Assembly (NCBI RefSeq): GCF_004348975.1
Contig: NZ_SMFP01000009.1
Coordinates: 124,001-188,000 of the forward strand
Source of the DNA: Antarcticimicrobium sediminis
GTDB taxonomy: Bacteria; Pseudomonadota; Alphaproteobacteria; Rhodobacterales; Rhodobacteraceae
Length of the DNA: 64,000 nucleotides
Reading direction: 5' to 3'
In this document: one piece after another, positions 46,284 through 55,080 of the stretch
How positions within the stretch are numbered: position 1 is the first letter of the stretch
How the letters are laid out: every line of letters starts with the position of its first letter
Made by a program: the position numbers and the translations under genes
Notes under the pieces: generated by a model
Database searches by the model: none
Seen by the model: the letters and a program-made list of their open reading frames with translations, nothing else
What the model was told of the DNA's origin: nothing

Positions 46284-46978
46284 GCGCCCGCCACCCTGCG
46301 GGCGGCCCGACGCGCGAGGATCTCCGAGACCGTCAGCGCCGCCATTGCAACCACGACCGACACCGCCACCAGCCGCAGCGCGGCGGTGTCGCCACCGGGC
46401 ACTTGCAGGAAGGTATAGATTGCCGAGGGCAGGGTCTGGGTCTGGCCGGGGATGTTGGAGACAAAGGTGATGGTGGCGCCGAATTCCCCCATCGCCTTGG
46501 CAAACCCCAGAATCGCACCGGCGATCACACCGGGCAGGATCAGCGGCAGGGTGACCGTTGCAAAGACCCAGATCTGCGGCGCGCCAAGGGTGGCGGCGGC
46601 TTGCTCCAGCCGGGGATCGACCGCCTCGATTGCCAGTCGGATCGAGCGCACCATCAATGGAAAGGCCATGATCGCGGCGGCCAATGCGGCCCCGGTCCAG
46701 CGAAAGGCGAAGACGAGGCCAAAGACCTGCTCCAGCCAGCCCCCCACCGGGCCACGTCGGCCAAAGGTGAGCAACAGAAGATAGCCGGTGACGACCGGGG
46801 GCAGGATCAGCGGCAGGTGGATCACCCCGTTCAGCACCTGCTTGCCCGGAAAGCTCCAGCGCGCCAGCGCATAGGCGGTGAGGATGCCGAAGGGCAGGCT
46901 TAGCCCGATGGCCCAGAACGACACTTTCAGCGAAAGCGCCACCGCTTGCCATTCCTCGGGGCCGAGCCAATCATTCAT
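46280..46978 (-). CDS. modB: Molybdate ABC transporter permease ModB
   Basis: A 232-residue membrane protein with five to six helices. The start (WLGPEEWQAVALSLKVSFWAI), LPLILPPVVTGYLLL and the EAA loop (EQAAATLGAPQIWVFATVTLPLILPGV) match ModB. It sits three bases after modA and overlaps modC. Confidence 0.95.
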   Translation of the reverse strand: MNDWLGPEEWQAVALSLKVSFWAIGLSLPFGILTAYALARWSFPGKQVLNGVIHLPLILPPVVTGYLLLLTFGRRGPVGGWLEQVFGLVFAFRWTGAALAAAIMAFPLMVRSIRLAIEAVDPRLEQAAATLGAPQIWVFATVTLPLILPGVIAGAILGFAKAMGEFGATITFVSNIPGQTQTLPSAIYTFLQVPGGDTAALRLVAVSVVVAMAALTVSEILARRAARRVAGA

Positions 46979-46981
46979 GCC

Positions 46982-47761
46982 CTAGTCACCCGCAACGCCA
47001 AAGCCGTGGCGCAAGAAGATCGCGCGCGCGGTGTCGCCGGTGAGAAAACCGAAAGCGGTGCGGGTCTCGGCACTGTCGCCCTCTTTGAGGATCGCCGCCG
47101 GATAGACGATGGCCGGGTGGCTGTCGGCAGGAAAGGTATCGAGCACGCGGACCGAGGCGTCGGCGGCGGCGTCGGTGGCATAGACGATGCCGAGCGGGGC
47201 CTCGCCCGAGGCCACCAGCCGCAAGGCGGCGCGCACGTTGTCGGCCTGCGCCACCCGGTCGGCGACACCGTCCCACAGGCCCAGCGAGGTCAGCGCGGCC
47301 TTGCCATAGATGCCTGCAGGCACCGCGTCGACCAGCGCCATGGCAAGATGACCCTGGTGCAATGCGCCGACCAGATCGGTCTGTGGGTCAATCTTGATGG
47401 CAAGGTCAGCCTCCGCGCCGGGGCCGGCGATCAACACGATGGCATTGAGCAGAAGATCGGTGCGGCTGTCCTTGGCCAACAGGCTGTCCTGGTCCAGCAG
47501 ATCCATCCAGCCGGGGTTGGCCGAGACAAAGATTTGCGCCGGTGCGCCCTGTTGAATCTGGCGGGCGAGCTTTGAGCTGCCGGCGAAGGAGGGCAACATC
47601 TGGTTGCCGGTTTCCCCCTGATAGGCGGCGGCCACCTCGTCCATCGCGTTCTTCAGGCTGGCGGCGGCAAAGACGGTGGTTGTGCCAGCCTGCAGGGCGG
47701 CACCACCACCGAACAGGACGAGCGACAGCGACAGCAGCGCGGCACGCGGGGGACGGGGCAT
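46982..47761 (-). CDS. modA: Molybdate-binding periplasmic protein ModA
   Basis: A 259-residue receptor with a signal peptide (about 1-25). FAAASLKNAMDEVAAAYQ begins the mature protein, SSKLARQIQQGAPAQIFVSAN forms the oxyanion site, and GEAPLGIVYATDAAAD is typical of ModA. CGGAGGA precedes the ATG. A 24-bp Mo-box-like palindrome lies 23-46 bases upstream of the start. It binds molybdate or tungstate for import. Confidence 0.94.
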   Translation of the reverse strand: MPRPPRAALLSLSLVLFGGGAALQAGTTTVFAAASLKNAMDEVAAAYQGETGNQMLPSFAGSSKLARQIQQGAPAQIFVSANPGWMDLLDQDSLLAKDSRTDLLLNAIVLIAGPGAEADLAIKIDPQTDLVGALHQGHLAMALVDAVPAGIYGKAALTSLGLWDGVADRVAQADNVRAALRLVASGEAPLGIVYATDAAADASVRVLDTFPADSHPAIVYPAAILKEGDSAETRTAFGFLTGDTARAIFLRHGFGVAGD

Positions 47762-47783
47762 TGCGGATCCTCCGGGTAAGTTT

Positions 47784-47807
47784 CGATATGTCCGTTTGGA
47801 GATATCG
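47784..47807. promoter_or_regulatory. Mo-box (ModE-binding site) candidate
   Basis: CGATATGTC-CGTTTG-GAGATATCG is a 24-bp element with 6-bp perfect outer arms. It matches the CGnTAT...ATAnCG ends and the exact 9+6+9 spacing of known ModE boxes. It lies between the modE stop and the modA start, where ModE-molybdate would repress modABC. Confidence 0.65.
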
Positions 47808-47832
47808 CTTTGGGCACGTCCTATTGCAAGCG

Positions 47833-48213
47833 TTATTTTCCGCCAGACATATCGGGCCGCAACGCCGCGAGCGCATCGAGATCCGCGCGCGCGCCCTTGG
47901 CTGCGGCCCGTTCTGCTGTGCGATAATGCGCCAGCACCTTGTCGCCGATTTCGGTCAACTGCGCGCCGCCGCCCTTTGCGCCGCCACGCACGCTTTGCAC
48001 CAGGGGGGCGCGGAACATGGTGTTGAGTTCTTCGATCAGGGACCAGGCGCGCTTGTAGCTCATGCCCATGCGCCGCCCGGCGGCCGATATCGAGCCGGTC
48101 TCGCGGATCAGTTCCATCAGGTCGGCCTTGCCGGGGCCCAGCCAGCCCCCGCCGTCGAACAGCACGCGCAATCGCAGCGTCGGGGAAACCTCGGGGAGGG
48201 GGGCGTCGGTCAT
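47833..48213 (-). CDS. modE: Short ModE-type regulator (DNA-binding domain only)
   Basis: A 126-residue winged-helix protein of the ModE N-terminal type (ETGSISAAGRRMGMSYKRAWSLIEELN; GGAKGGGAQLTEIG). Full-length ModE has about 260 residues with two C-terminal molybdate-binding domains, which are absent here. Such short forms are common in alphaproteobacteria. How it senses molybdate is unclear. It is encoded just upstream of modABC on the same strand. Confidence 0.88.
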   Translation of the reverse strand: MTDAPLPEVSPTLRLRVLFDGGGWLGPGKADLMELIRETGSISAAGRRMGMSYKRAWSLIEELNTMFRAPLVQSVRGGAKGGGAQLTEIGDKVLAHYRTAERAAAKGARADLDALAALRPDMSGGK

Positions 48214-48237
48214 GCGCGGCTTATCCGTTCCGGTGGC

Positions 48238-49113
48238 TTAGGGCAGGATCATCCGAACGCCGGGAATGTCGGCGATATGGTCGAGATCGGCCTCGTAGAT
48301 ATCGGTCATTTCCTCTACCAGCGCATCATCCCAGCCCGGAAGGTCAAGCTCTTCGACGACCTCGTCCTCGATAGCATATTTGTCGAGGAAGGCGGCGATC
48401 ACCCGGCGCCGCTGCCCCTCGGTCATCACCGGGTTCTGGTGCAGATAGACGCGAAAGCGCTGCATGCCTTCCGTGTTCATGATATCGGACAAAAGGTCGA
48501 ACCCGCCGGCGATCTTTTCGTCCAGCGCAAGCCCCGCCAGCCGGCGCACCACCTCGCCCCAGATCAGCGGCAGATCCTCGTTGCACCAGACGGTGATCTT
48601 GACCGCGGGCACCTCGTCGCGGATGCGGCGGAACAGATGCGACCAGCGCAGGCTACGCGGATCGGTCTGACCCAGCGTTGCGGCGATCCGCTGATCGCTT
48701 GCCTTCCGCAGGATCGCCGGAAGGAAGGTGGCCGGGTTGCGGATCGCCATGAACAGCTCGATCTGATCGGTGTGGAACAGCTCTTGCATCTTGGCGACCC
48801 GGTCGGACCCGTCGGGATAAAGTTCGCCATCATCCAGCGCATAGCGCTGCGAGCCGAAGAAATGTTCGTTCGACAGGACCAGCCGATCGGCGATCTCATC
48901 ATCAAGTATCGCATCCATCAAAACATCGCGCGCCCCCTCGGAGGCAGGACCGGCATTCATCGCGTGGAAGGTGTCCTTGAGCAAATGGCGGTATTTCCCC
49001 GGCCCCGGCACCGCGATGCCGTGCTGTGACAGGCTTTCCTTGTTGCGCAGCAGGGCCTTCAGGAGACGGTCGTCATCCGTGCAATGGGCTCCGGTATGGA
49101 AAATGATCTTCAT
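48238..49113 (-). CDS. Sulfotransferase-like P-loop protein
   Basis: A 291-residue protein whose start (KIIFHTGAHCTDDDRLLKALLRN) looks like the phosphosulfate-binding loop of sulfotransferases. LFMAIRNPATFLPAILRKAS resembles the second nucleotide-binding motif (R-N-P). The remainder is not recognisable, and no acceptor can be inferred. It ends 24 bases before the modE start on the same strand but looks unrelated to molybdate. Confidence 0.5.
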   Translation of the reverse strand: MKIIFHTGAHCTDDDRLLKALLRNKESLSQHGIAVPGPGKYRHLLKDTFHAMNAGPASEGARDVLMDAILDDEIADRLVLSNEHFFGSQRYALDDGELYPDGSDRVAKMQELFHTDQIELFMAIRNPATFLPAILRKASDQRIAATLGQTDPRSLRWSHLFRRIRDEVPAVKITVWCNEDLPLIWGEVVRRLAGLALDEKIAGGFDLLSDIMNTEGMQRFRVYLHQNPVMTEGQRRRVIAAFLDKYAIEDEVVEELDLPGWDDALVEEMTDIYEADLDHIADIPGVRMILP

Positions 49114-49287
49114 TCCGCGCGCAGGCTCCCGGCTTTTCTGTCATATCCCCATTGGGTTAGCGCCTTGGCTTGGGTCAGTCAAACGTCTTCGCCCCCCAAG
49201 GGGGAGCGACCCGGCCGACGATCCCCCGGGGCTGAGCGCAGATTGATGCTTGATGCGCCCCGTAAATGTCGCTAATTCGGGCGCCGA

Positions 49288-49363
49288 GCCCCTATAGCTC
49301 AGCTGGTAGAGCAACTGATTTGTAATCAGTAGGTCCGCGGTTCGAGTCCGTGTGGGGGCACCA
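49288..49363 (+). tRNA. tRNA-Thr (anticodon TGT)
   Basis: A 76-base cloverleaf including an encoded CCA. The acceptor stem GCCCCTA/TGGGGGC has one T-G pair. The D arm contains AGCTGGTAGA, the anticodon stem is ACTGA/TCAGT with loop TTTGTAA, and the T arm is CGCGG-TTCGAGT-CCGTG. The anticodon TGT reads ACA and related threonine codons. Confidence 0.96.
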
Positions 49364-49700
49364 TTAAATACAAATTTCCTTATATATCCGCTGTCTCCGT
49401 AACGGCGCGAACGGAAAACTCCCCTTTTTGGTCTCCCTTTCGGTGTTTGGTGGCGAGAGAGTTACGGCGACTATTTCCTGTTTGAATTGTTCCCCGTACA
49501 GCGCCGCATCGAGCGCCTCGGGCTGACATAATCTTTGGTTGATGAACTGAAACGCCAGCCTTTGGGCGATGCGCCAGGCGTTGGTCGCGCCTTTGGACTT
49601 CATGGCGCGCATGAAATCGACACCGGACCTGTGGCCATATTGCAATACCGAGATGTTTGCGCGTTGCAGCGGACACATGCGTTGGTGCACAACACGCGCC
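49364..49700. other. Spacer between the tRNA and the DUF2946 gene
   Basis: About 337 bases, less GC-rich near the tRNA and with no supported gene. An antisense open frame crosses it but has no family resemblance. It should hold the promoter of the copper-uptake pair. I see no clear operator, integrase remnant or att repeat. Confidence 0.45.
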
Positions 49701-50096
49701 ATGAGAATCTGGCGAACAATCAGAGCGGGAATCGGCGGGATCATTCCGGCCGGTCTCGCGCTATTGCTGACGCTCCAGTTCGCCCTCATGCATGTGCCGC
49801 CCTCGACCGCACAGGGCAGCGCGGGCGCCGAGGTTGTCATCTGCGCCGACGGCGGATTTCAGACCATCACGCTGGATCTGTCGGATGGCTCTCCGCAAGA
49901 GCGTCCCGTCGCGGCGCAGGGGGCGAAATGCCCGCTTTGCATCGTCGGGGCCGTGCTCTTGTTCGACCAGCCCGCGCGCGCCTGCGCGGCGGCCGAGTTT
50001 CACCCGGTCCGCTATCCGCTGGCGTCCCGCGTGCGGCCCCACCCGGAGCGGCCCGTCCAGACCCGCGCCATCCGCGCGCCCCCTTTGACCGTCTGA
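49701..50096 (+). CDS. DUF2946-like small exported protein
   Basis: A 131-residue protein with a basic start and one hydrophobic segment (IPAGLALLLTLQFALMHVP) followed by a Cys-containing region. AKCPLCIVGAVLL is the C-x-x-C motif typical of DUF2946. Members are often encoded next to copper-responsive TonB receptors, as here. The ATG at 49701 puts the hydrophobic segment near the N-terminus; longer frames read into the spacer. A role in copper handling is inferred from context. About 100 bases separate it from the receptor gene. Confidence 0.65.
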   Translation: MRIWRTIRAGIGGIIPAGLALLLTLQFALMHVPPSTAQGSAGAEVVICADGGFQTITLDLSDGSPQERPVAAQGAKCPLCIVGAVLLFDQPARACAAAEFHPVRYPLASRVRPHPERPVQTRAIRAPPLTV

Positions 50097-50194
50097 ACCC
50101 TGTTTTCGGCACCGCTCCGGTGCCCGATCTAAGCCCGGCAGGCCATCACCCTGCACGGCGCGCGGATGTTCAACGATACTCAAAGGGAAATGAA

Positions 50195-52264
50195 ATGACC
50201 TCCACCATTCCGGTGCGCTTGGGCGCGTCTGCTTTACTGCTGTCTTCACTGTCCGGCATCGCCGTGGCACAGGCCACCCGACCCGACCCCGACGGCGAAC
50301 TGATCTCGCTGCCGCCTATTACCGTCGATGTCGAAACCGAGGTCGCCGGCGCGTCCTCCTATGAATTCGTCCCCGGCGGCATGAGCGTCGCCCCGGGCAT
50401 AGATGGTGGCGAGGCGCTGCGCGCGGTGCCCGGCGTCACCGCCGGGCGCATGGGCGGGCATGCGCTTGAGATCATCATTCGCGGCCAGCAGCAGAACCAG
50501 CTCAACATCATCGACGCGGGGTCCTTCACCTATGGTGGCTGCCCGAACCGGATGGACCCGCCGACCTCCACCGCCGCCCTGTCCCGTGCCGACCGCGTGG
50601 TGGTCGAACGCGGCTACAGCAGCGTAACCAATGGGCCTGGCGGCACCGGTGGTGCCGTGATCCTGGAGCGCGACGCCCCCGAACTGGCCGCAGACAAGCC
50701 GTGGGAAGCGGAGTTTCATTCCGGTTTCAGCTCGAACTCCGACACCAGCGAATTCGGCGGCACCGTCACCTTTGATCTGGGGCAGGGGTTCTACCTCAAG
50801 GGCTCTGCCGACAAACGCTCGGCGGGCAACTATACCGACGGGTCCGGCACCGAAATCCGCAGCGCCTATGATCAGCAAAGCACCGGGCTGACGTTGGGCT
50901 ATGCGAACAACGGTCTGGATCTGGCCTTTGATATCGAACGCGATCTGGCCGAGGATGTGCTCTTTGCCGGGGCTGGCATGGACAGCCCGCGCTCGGAAAC
51001 CAATGTCTATCGCTTCCGTGGTGGTATCGATCTGGACATGGGCGCGCTGCGCCGGATCGAGGGCAACCTCTATCGCACCGAGGTCGACCATGTGATGGAC
51101 AACTATTCGCTGCGGCCGGTGGGCGCGATGGCGATGCGCACGCCCACCACCTCGGACACCACCGGTGGCAAGATTGAGGCGCAACTGGATTTCGGCACCA
51201 CTACCGCCAAGATCGGGGTCGATTATCAATCCAACACCCGCAACGCGATGGCCTATGGCGGCATGCCGGTGATGATCCCGATGATCGAAGCCTCGAACCC
51301 GGCCACGGCGCGGTTCAACATCTGGCCGGATGTCGAGATCGCCCAGACCGGCCTGTATGTCGAAACCGAAACCAAGCTCAGCCCGAGGGCGACCCTGCAA
51401 CTGGGCCTGCGCTATGACCACGTCAAGGCGAGTGCCGGTGAGGCGGCCACGGTGCCTGGTGGCTCGCTGATGGCGCCCAACGCCTATTACACGGCGCAAT
51501 ATGGCACCACCTTCGACAGCGCCCGGACCGAGGACAACATCGGCGGGCTGGCGCGGCTGGAATATGCGCTCAGCGGCGAGACAACCCTGTTTGCCGGGCT
51601 ATCGCGCTCGGTCCGCACGGCGGATGCCAACGAACGCGCCATGGCGCGCAGCAATTGGGTCGGCAATCCCGACATTGCACCGGAAAAACACTACCAGCTT
51701 GATTTCGGTGTCGAGACCACGCGCGACAATTGGAGCATGAACGCCTCGGTCTATGCCGATCATGTCGAGGATTTCATCCTGCGCGATGCCTTCTCGGTGG
51801 CCGGTGTGACCACCTATCGCAATGTCACGGCGCAATTGGCTGGGGTCGAGCTTTCGGGGGCGTGGGAGCGCAACGGCTTCATGATCGCGGGCGATGCGAC
51901 CTATACCTATGGTCAAAACACGAGCGACGACCGCGCTTTGGCGCAGATCCCGCCGCTGAACGGGCAGATCACGGCCTCCTACGGCCAGAATGCCTGGCGC
52001 GCGGGCGCGCGGGTAAACTGGGCCACCAGCCAGACCCGGATCGACGCGTCGCGTGATCCCGGCCAGACCCCGGGCTATGCCACGCTTGACCTGTTCGGCA
52101 GCTATGAGGTCAGCGAAAACGCCGTGCTTCTGGCCGGGGTCAACAACGTGACCGATGGCACCTATGCCAACCACCTGAGCCGATCGAACCTGTTCGACCC
52201 GGCCCTGACCCAGGTGAACGAGCCCGGCCGCAGCGTCTATATCAAGCTCGAGGCGCGGTTCTGA
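50195..52264 (+). CDS. TonB-dependent copper receptor
   Basis: A 689-residue outer-membrane receptor of the OprC/NosA type. A signal peptide (about 1-25) is followed by a plug domain (RGQQQNQLNIIDAGSFTYGGCPNRMDPPTS) and a 22-strand barrel ending in an aromatic residue (YIKLEARF). The GGCPNRMDPPTST block is characteristic of copper receptors, and Met/Cys residues in it are likely ligands. AAAGGGAAA precedes the ATG at 50195. It imports copper or copper complexes using TonB energy. A perfect GC hairpin follows. Confidence 0.93.
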   Translation: MTSTIPVRLGASALLLSSLSGIAVAQATRPDPDGELISLPPITVDVETEVAGASSYEFVPGGMSVAPGIDGGEALRAVPGVTAGRMGGHALEIIIRGQQQNQLNIIDAGSFTYGGCPNRMDPPTSTAALSRADRVVVERGYSSVTNGPGGTGGAVILERDAPELAADKPWEAEFHSGFSSNSDTSEFGGTVTFDLGQGFYLKGSADKRSAGNYTDGSGTEIRSAYDQQSTGLTLGYANNGLDLAFDIERDLAEDVLFAGAGMDSPRSETNVYRFRGGIDLDMGALRRIEGNLYRTEVDHVMDNYSLRPVGAMAMRTPTTSDTTGGKIEAQLDFGTTTAKIGVDYQSNTRNAMAYGGMPVMIPMIEASNPATARFNIWPDVEIAQTGLYVETETKLSPRATLQLGLRYDHVKASAGEAATVPGGSLMAPNAYYTAQYGTTFDSARTEDNIGGLARLEYALSGETTLFAGLSRSVRTADANERAMARSNWVGNPDIAPEKHYQLDFGVETTRDNWSMNASVYADHVEDFILRDAFSVAGVTTYRNVTAQLAGVELSGAWERNGFMIAGDATYTYGQNTSDDRALAQIPPLNGQITASYGQNAWRAGARVNWATSQTRIDASRDPGQTPGYATLDLFGSYEVSENAVLLAGVNNVTDGTYANHLSRSNLFDPALTQVNEPGRSVYIKLEARF

Positions 52265-52276
52265 CGCGCGGTTCCA

Positions 52277-52301
52277 AGGGGGGCGGTGATCCTGCCCCCC
52301 T
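52277..52301 (+). terminator. Terminator after the copper receptor
   Basis: AGGGGGGC and GCCCCCCT form a perfect 8-bp stem around GGTGATCCT. No T tract follows beyond ACTT. It starts 13 bases after the receptor stop. Confidence 0.5.
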
Positions 52302-52357
52302 ACTTGCGACGCGGCGGGCCTTGATGCGATGATCGAATTCGAACCGGAGGAGTGAGC

Positions 52358-53149
52358 ATGCAGCAGGCACAGGATTTTCTGGATGAGAGCGAGGCGCTGG
52401 CGGCGTTGCTGGCCGACCTGCCCGATGCGGATTGGGGGCGCGCAACCCAGTTCAAGGGTTGGACTGTGAACGATGTAATCGTGCATCTGTATTTCTGGAA
52501 CCGCGCGGCCGACCTGTCGCTGAGCGACCCCGACGAGTTCGACGCCCGCATCGGCAAGGCCCTGCCGGACATGATGAAACGCGGCATGCGCACGTTCGAG
52601 AATGCCGCCGTACCCCAGCGTGGCACGGCCCTGTTCACGGCATGGCAGACACAATATCGCGACATGGCAACGCGCTGGGCGCAGGTCGATCCCAAAACGC
52701 GGGTGAAATGGGCCGGGCCGGACATGTCGGCGCGCTCTTCCATCACCGCGCGGCAGATGGAGACATGGGCCCACGGGCAAGAGCTTTTTGACCTGCTGGG
52801 GGTGGCGCGGCCGGTGGCTGAGCGGATTCGCAATATCGTGGTTCTGGGCGTGAATACATTTGGCTGGTCGCACAAGGCGCAGGGGCTGCAAGTGCCGGAA
52901 CAGATGCCGCGCCTGCGCCTGACCGCGCCCTCTGGCGTGATCTGGGACTATGGCGATCCGACATCATCCGACCTGATCGAAGGCGCGGCGGTGGAGTTTG
53001 CCCAGGTGGTCACCCAGACCCGCAACATCGCCGATACGGCGCTCAGGGTCTCCGGCCCGGTGGCGCGGCGCTGGATGGAGACGGCGCAATGCTTTGCCGG
53101 GGGCCAGGAAACGCCGCCCAAGCCCGGGACTCGTTTCGTTGCGGGTTAA
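52358..53149 (+). CDS. TIGR03084-type metal-binding protein (maleylpyruvate-isomerase/DinB fold)
   Basis: A 263-residue helical-bundle protein. The N-terminal part (WTVNDVIVHLYFWNRAADL) and WAHGQELFDLLG carry conserved His/Glu positions of the mycothiol-dependent isomerase/DinB-like fold that bind a divalent metal. The C-terminal half has the SCP2-like VIWDYGDPTSSDLIEGAAVEF of TIGR03084 proteins. Alphaproteobacteria lack mycothiol, so the partner thiol and substrate are unknown. CCGGAGGAG precedes the ATG at 52358. Confidence 0.75.
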   Translation: MQQAQDFLDESEALAALLADLPDADWGRATQFKGWTVNDVIVHLYFWNRAADLSLSDPDEFDARIGKALPDMMKRGMRTFENAAVPQRGTALFTAWQTQYRDMATRWAQVDPKTRVKWAGPDMSARSSITARQMETWAHGQELFDLLGVARPVAERIRNIVVLGVNTFGWSHKAQGLQVPEQMPRLRLTAPSGVIWDYGDPTSSDLIEGAAVEFAQVVTQTRNIADTALRVSGPVARRWMETAQCFAGGQETPPKPGTRFVAG

Positions 53150-53170
53150 GGCTGCGCGGATCGCTGACGT

Positions 53171-54097
53171 CTAAACCGCGACCTTTGCCCCTACGGGCGC
53201 TTGCGCATCGCAGGTAAAGGCAGCATCGCAGCCGACGGTCTCCAATTGGATCGTCACGTGGTTGATGCCGAAATCCTCTTCCAACTCGTGGGACAGGTGG
53301 TGGATCAACGCGTCGCCGTCCTCCCCCGTCCAGACGAGATGAACCGACAGCGCGGTCCGGGTGGTCGAAAGCGCCCAGATATGCAGGTCATGAACATTGC
53401 TGACGCCGGGCTGGTTGCTCAGCCAGTCGACAAGGGCCTGACGGTCGATGTCCTCGGGCACCCCGTCAAGCTCCAGCCTGAGCGAGTCGCGCAGCAGGCC
53501 CCAAGCCGTTATCGCGATCACGAGGCTGACGCCAATCGCCACCACCGGGTCAAGCCATGTCCAGCCGGTCAGCAGAATGCCTGCGGCGGCCACCACCACG
53601 GCCACCGACACCAGCGCATCCGCGGCCATATGCAGGAACGCACCCTTGGCATTCAGATCGCCCTTTTGCGAGCGCATGAACAACAGTGCCGATCCGGTGT
53701 TGACCGCAATCCCGATCAGCGCGACCCACAAGATCGTGCCGCCGGGCAGATCGACCGGCGTGCCGAACCTGTGCGCCGCCTCCCAGATCACCAGCACGAC
53801 GCCGATCAGGATGGCAACGGCGTTGAGCATCGCCGCCAAGATCGTGGCGCGCCCATAGCCAAAGGTATAGGTGCTGCTGCCGACACGTTTGGCCAGAACC
53901 GTCGCGCCCCAAGCGATCAGCAACCCCGCCACATCGGTCAGGTTATGCGCCGCATCCGCCAGCAGTGCCAGCGACTCGGTCAGGAACCCTGCCGCGCCCT
54001 CGATAAGGACATAGCCACTGTTCAGCCCCACCGCCCAGCGGAAAGCCGGCCCAAGATCGGCCGGGACGGTGTGCTCGTGGGCGTGATCATGTGGCAT
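53171..54097 (-). CDS. CDF family cation efflux protein (CzcD/ZitB type)
   Basis: A 308-residue six-helix transporter. The N-terminus is His-rich (HDHAHEH). The metal site is formed by LADAAHNLTDVAGL in helix 2 and HMAADALVSV in helix 5, giving the His/Asp set of zinc-type members. A cytoplasmic C-terminal domain follows (ELEEDFGINHVTIQLE). It exports zinc or another divalent metal in exchange for protons. The ATG at 54097 is preferred over one 17 codons upstream because GGAGGAAGG precedes it. Confidence 0.92.
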   Translation of the reverse strand: MPHDHAHEHTVPADLGPAFRWAVGLNSGYVLIEGAAGFLTESLALLADAAHNLTDVAGLLIAWGATVLAKRVGSSTYTFGYGRATILAAMLNAVAILIGVVLVIWEAAHRFGTPVDLPGGTILWVALIGIAVNTGSALLFMRSQKGDLNAKGAFLHMAADALVSVAVVVAAAGILLTGWTWLDPVVAIGVSLVIAITAWGLLRDSLRLELDGVPEDIDRQALVDWLSNQPGVSNVHDLHIWALSTTRTALSVHLVWTGEDGDALIHHLSHELEEDFGINHVTIQLETVGCDAAFTCDAQAPVGAKVAV

Positions 54098-54226
54098 CGC
54101 TCGGTCCTTCCTCCGGTTTGCGCCGGAAAGCTTGGTCGTATCGGTCACTGTCTTGCAAAGGGTGTCGTCTTTTTAAGGGGGACGTTGCAAGGGGACAAAA
54201 CGCGCGTGACGGGCGGGGGAGGGGCG

Positions 54227-54880
54227 TTACTCCGGCCCTGAACGGAGCGCCCTGAGCGTGAAATCTGTGCATTTATCCGACCAGTCTGCCAAGGTTGCGG
54301 CGGGTCCTTCATACTGGGGGTCAAGGATGGCGGCCCTCTGTGCGCCATTTATCAGACTGCGCAACAGGGCTGCCGCTTCTTCGACGTCGGCCCCTTCAAC
54401 GCCCGACAAAGCGGAACAAAGCGCCACAAAACGTCGATCAAACGCCTCGGCAACCTGTTGGATCGAGGACAGGAATTTGTCGCGAAACTCTGGAAACTTG
54501 GCTTGTTCGGACAGAACCGCGCGGGCCGTCAGCACCCCGTTCTTGCCGAGCACAAGCTGCGTATAGGCCCGGGCCAATGCCCGAATCGCGCTTTCGGGGG
54601 TTGTCGCCTCAAAGGGCTCGTTGAGATGCGCGATCCCGGTTTCGATCGCGTGGTCTGCCACAAGCCGAAACAGGCTCGCCTTGTTCGAAACCGTCTTGTA
54701 GATCGTGCGCGTCGACATCCCCGCCTGTTTTGCCACGGCTTCGATGCTGGTGCCGGAATAGCCCTTGGTCAGGAACGCAGCCCGCGCTGCCTTGATCAAA
54801 AGAGCGTGAGTTTCCTTCTCCGTGCGCAGCGTCGGGCGGCCTCGGGACCGCTTTTTCGGGGTCGCTTTCTGGTCGGTCAT
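54227..54880 (-). CDS. TetR family regulator
   Basis: A 217-residue repressor. The N-terminus is basic (PKKRSRGRPTLRTEKE), followed by the TetR helix-turn-helix (AKQAGMSTRTIYKTVSNKASLFRLV) and a C-terminal ligand domain of the AefR-like type. It is divergent from the HlyD/ABC-2 operon, and two TTTTCCTAAAT elements lie in the spacer, so it likely represses that efflux set until an inducer binds. Confidence 0.93.
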   Translation of the reverse strand: MTDQKATPKKRSRGRPTLRTEKETHALLIKAARAAFLTKGYSGTSIEAVAKQAGMSTRTIYKTVSNKASLFRLVADHAIETGIAHLNEPFEATTPESAIRALARAYTQLVLGKNGVLTARAVLSEQAKFPEFRDKFLSSIQQVAEAFDRRFVALCSALSGVEGADVEEAAALLRSLINGAQRAAILDPQYEGPAATLADWSDKCTDFTLRALRSGPE

Positions 54881-54907
54881 GTCGGGCTCCTCTTGGACCT
54901 TATTATA

Positions 54908-54928
54908 AAAACGGATGTTTTCCTAAAT
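54908..54928. promoter_or_regulatory. TetR operator candidate 1
   Basis: AAAAC-GGAT-GTTTT is a palindrome with five-base arms, continuing into CCTAAAT. TTTTCCTAAAT recurs at 55044-55054. It lies 28 bases before the TetR start codon. Confidence 0.55.
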
Positions 54929-55027
54929 CAAGGTGAACCGGTCCGGGGCAGGTATGCGCCCATCATGCACCCGTCATGCCCCCGTGTTGGGCTGTGCATT
55001 TTGGCATTGACTTACGCGCTGGAATGA

Positions 55028-55054
55028 ATTTAGAAAATTGCTCTTTTCCTAAAT
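55028..55054. promoter_or_regulatory. TetR operator candidate 2
   Basis: ATTTAGAAAA and TTTTCCTAAAT form an inverted repeat over 27 bases with one unmatched base. It ends 26 bases before the HlyD start codon, a good position to block the efflux operon. Confidence 0.5.
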
Positions 55055-55080
55055 GTATCCCAGAGTCCCGAGGTCGATCA

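Noticed and set aside
49288-49363. tRNA-Thr as an integration site
   Set aside because: I found no integrase gene, no repeated 3' tRNA end and no compositional break downstream.
49364-49840. 158-codon minus-strand open frame after the tRNA
   Set aside because: It overlaps the DUF2946-like gene antisense, has no family resemblance and starts without a ribosome-binding site.
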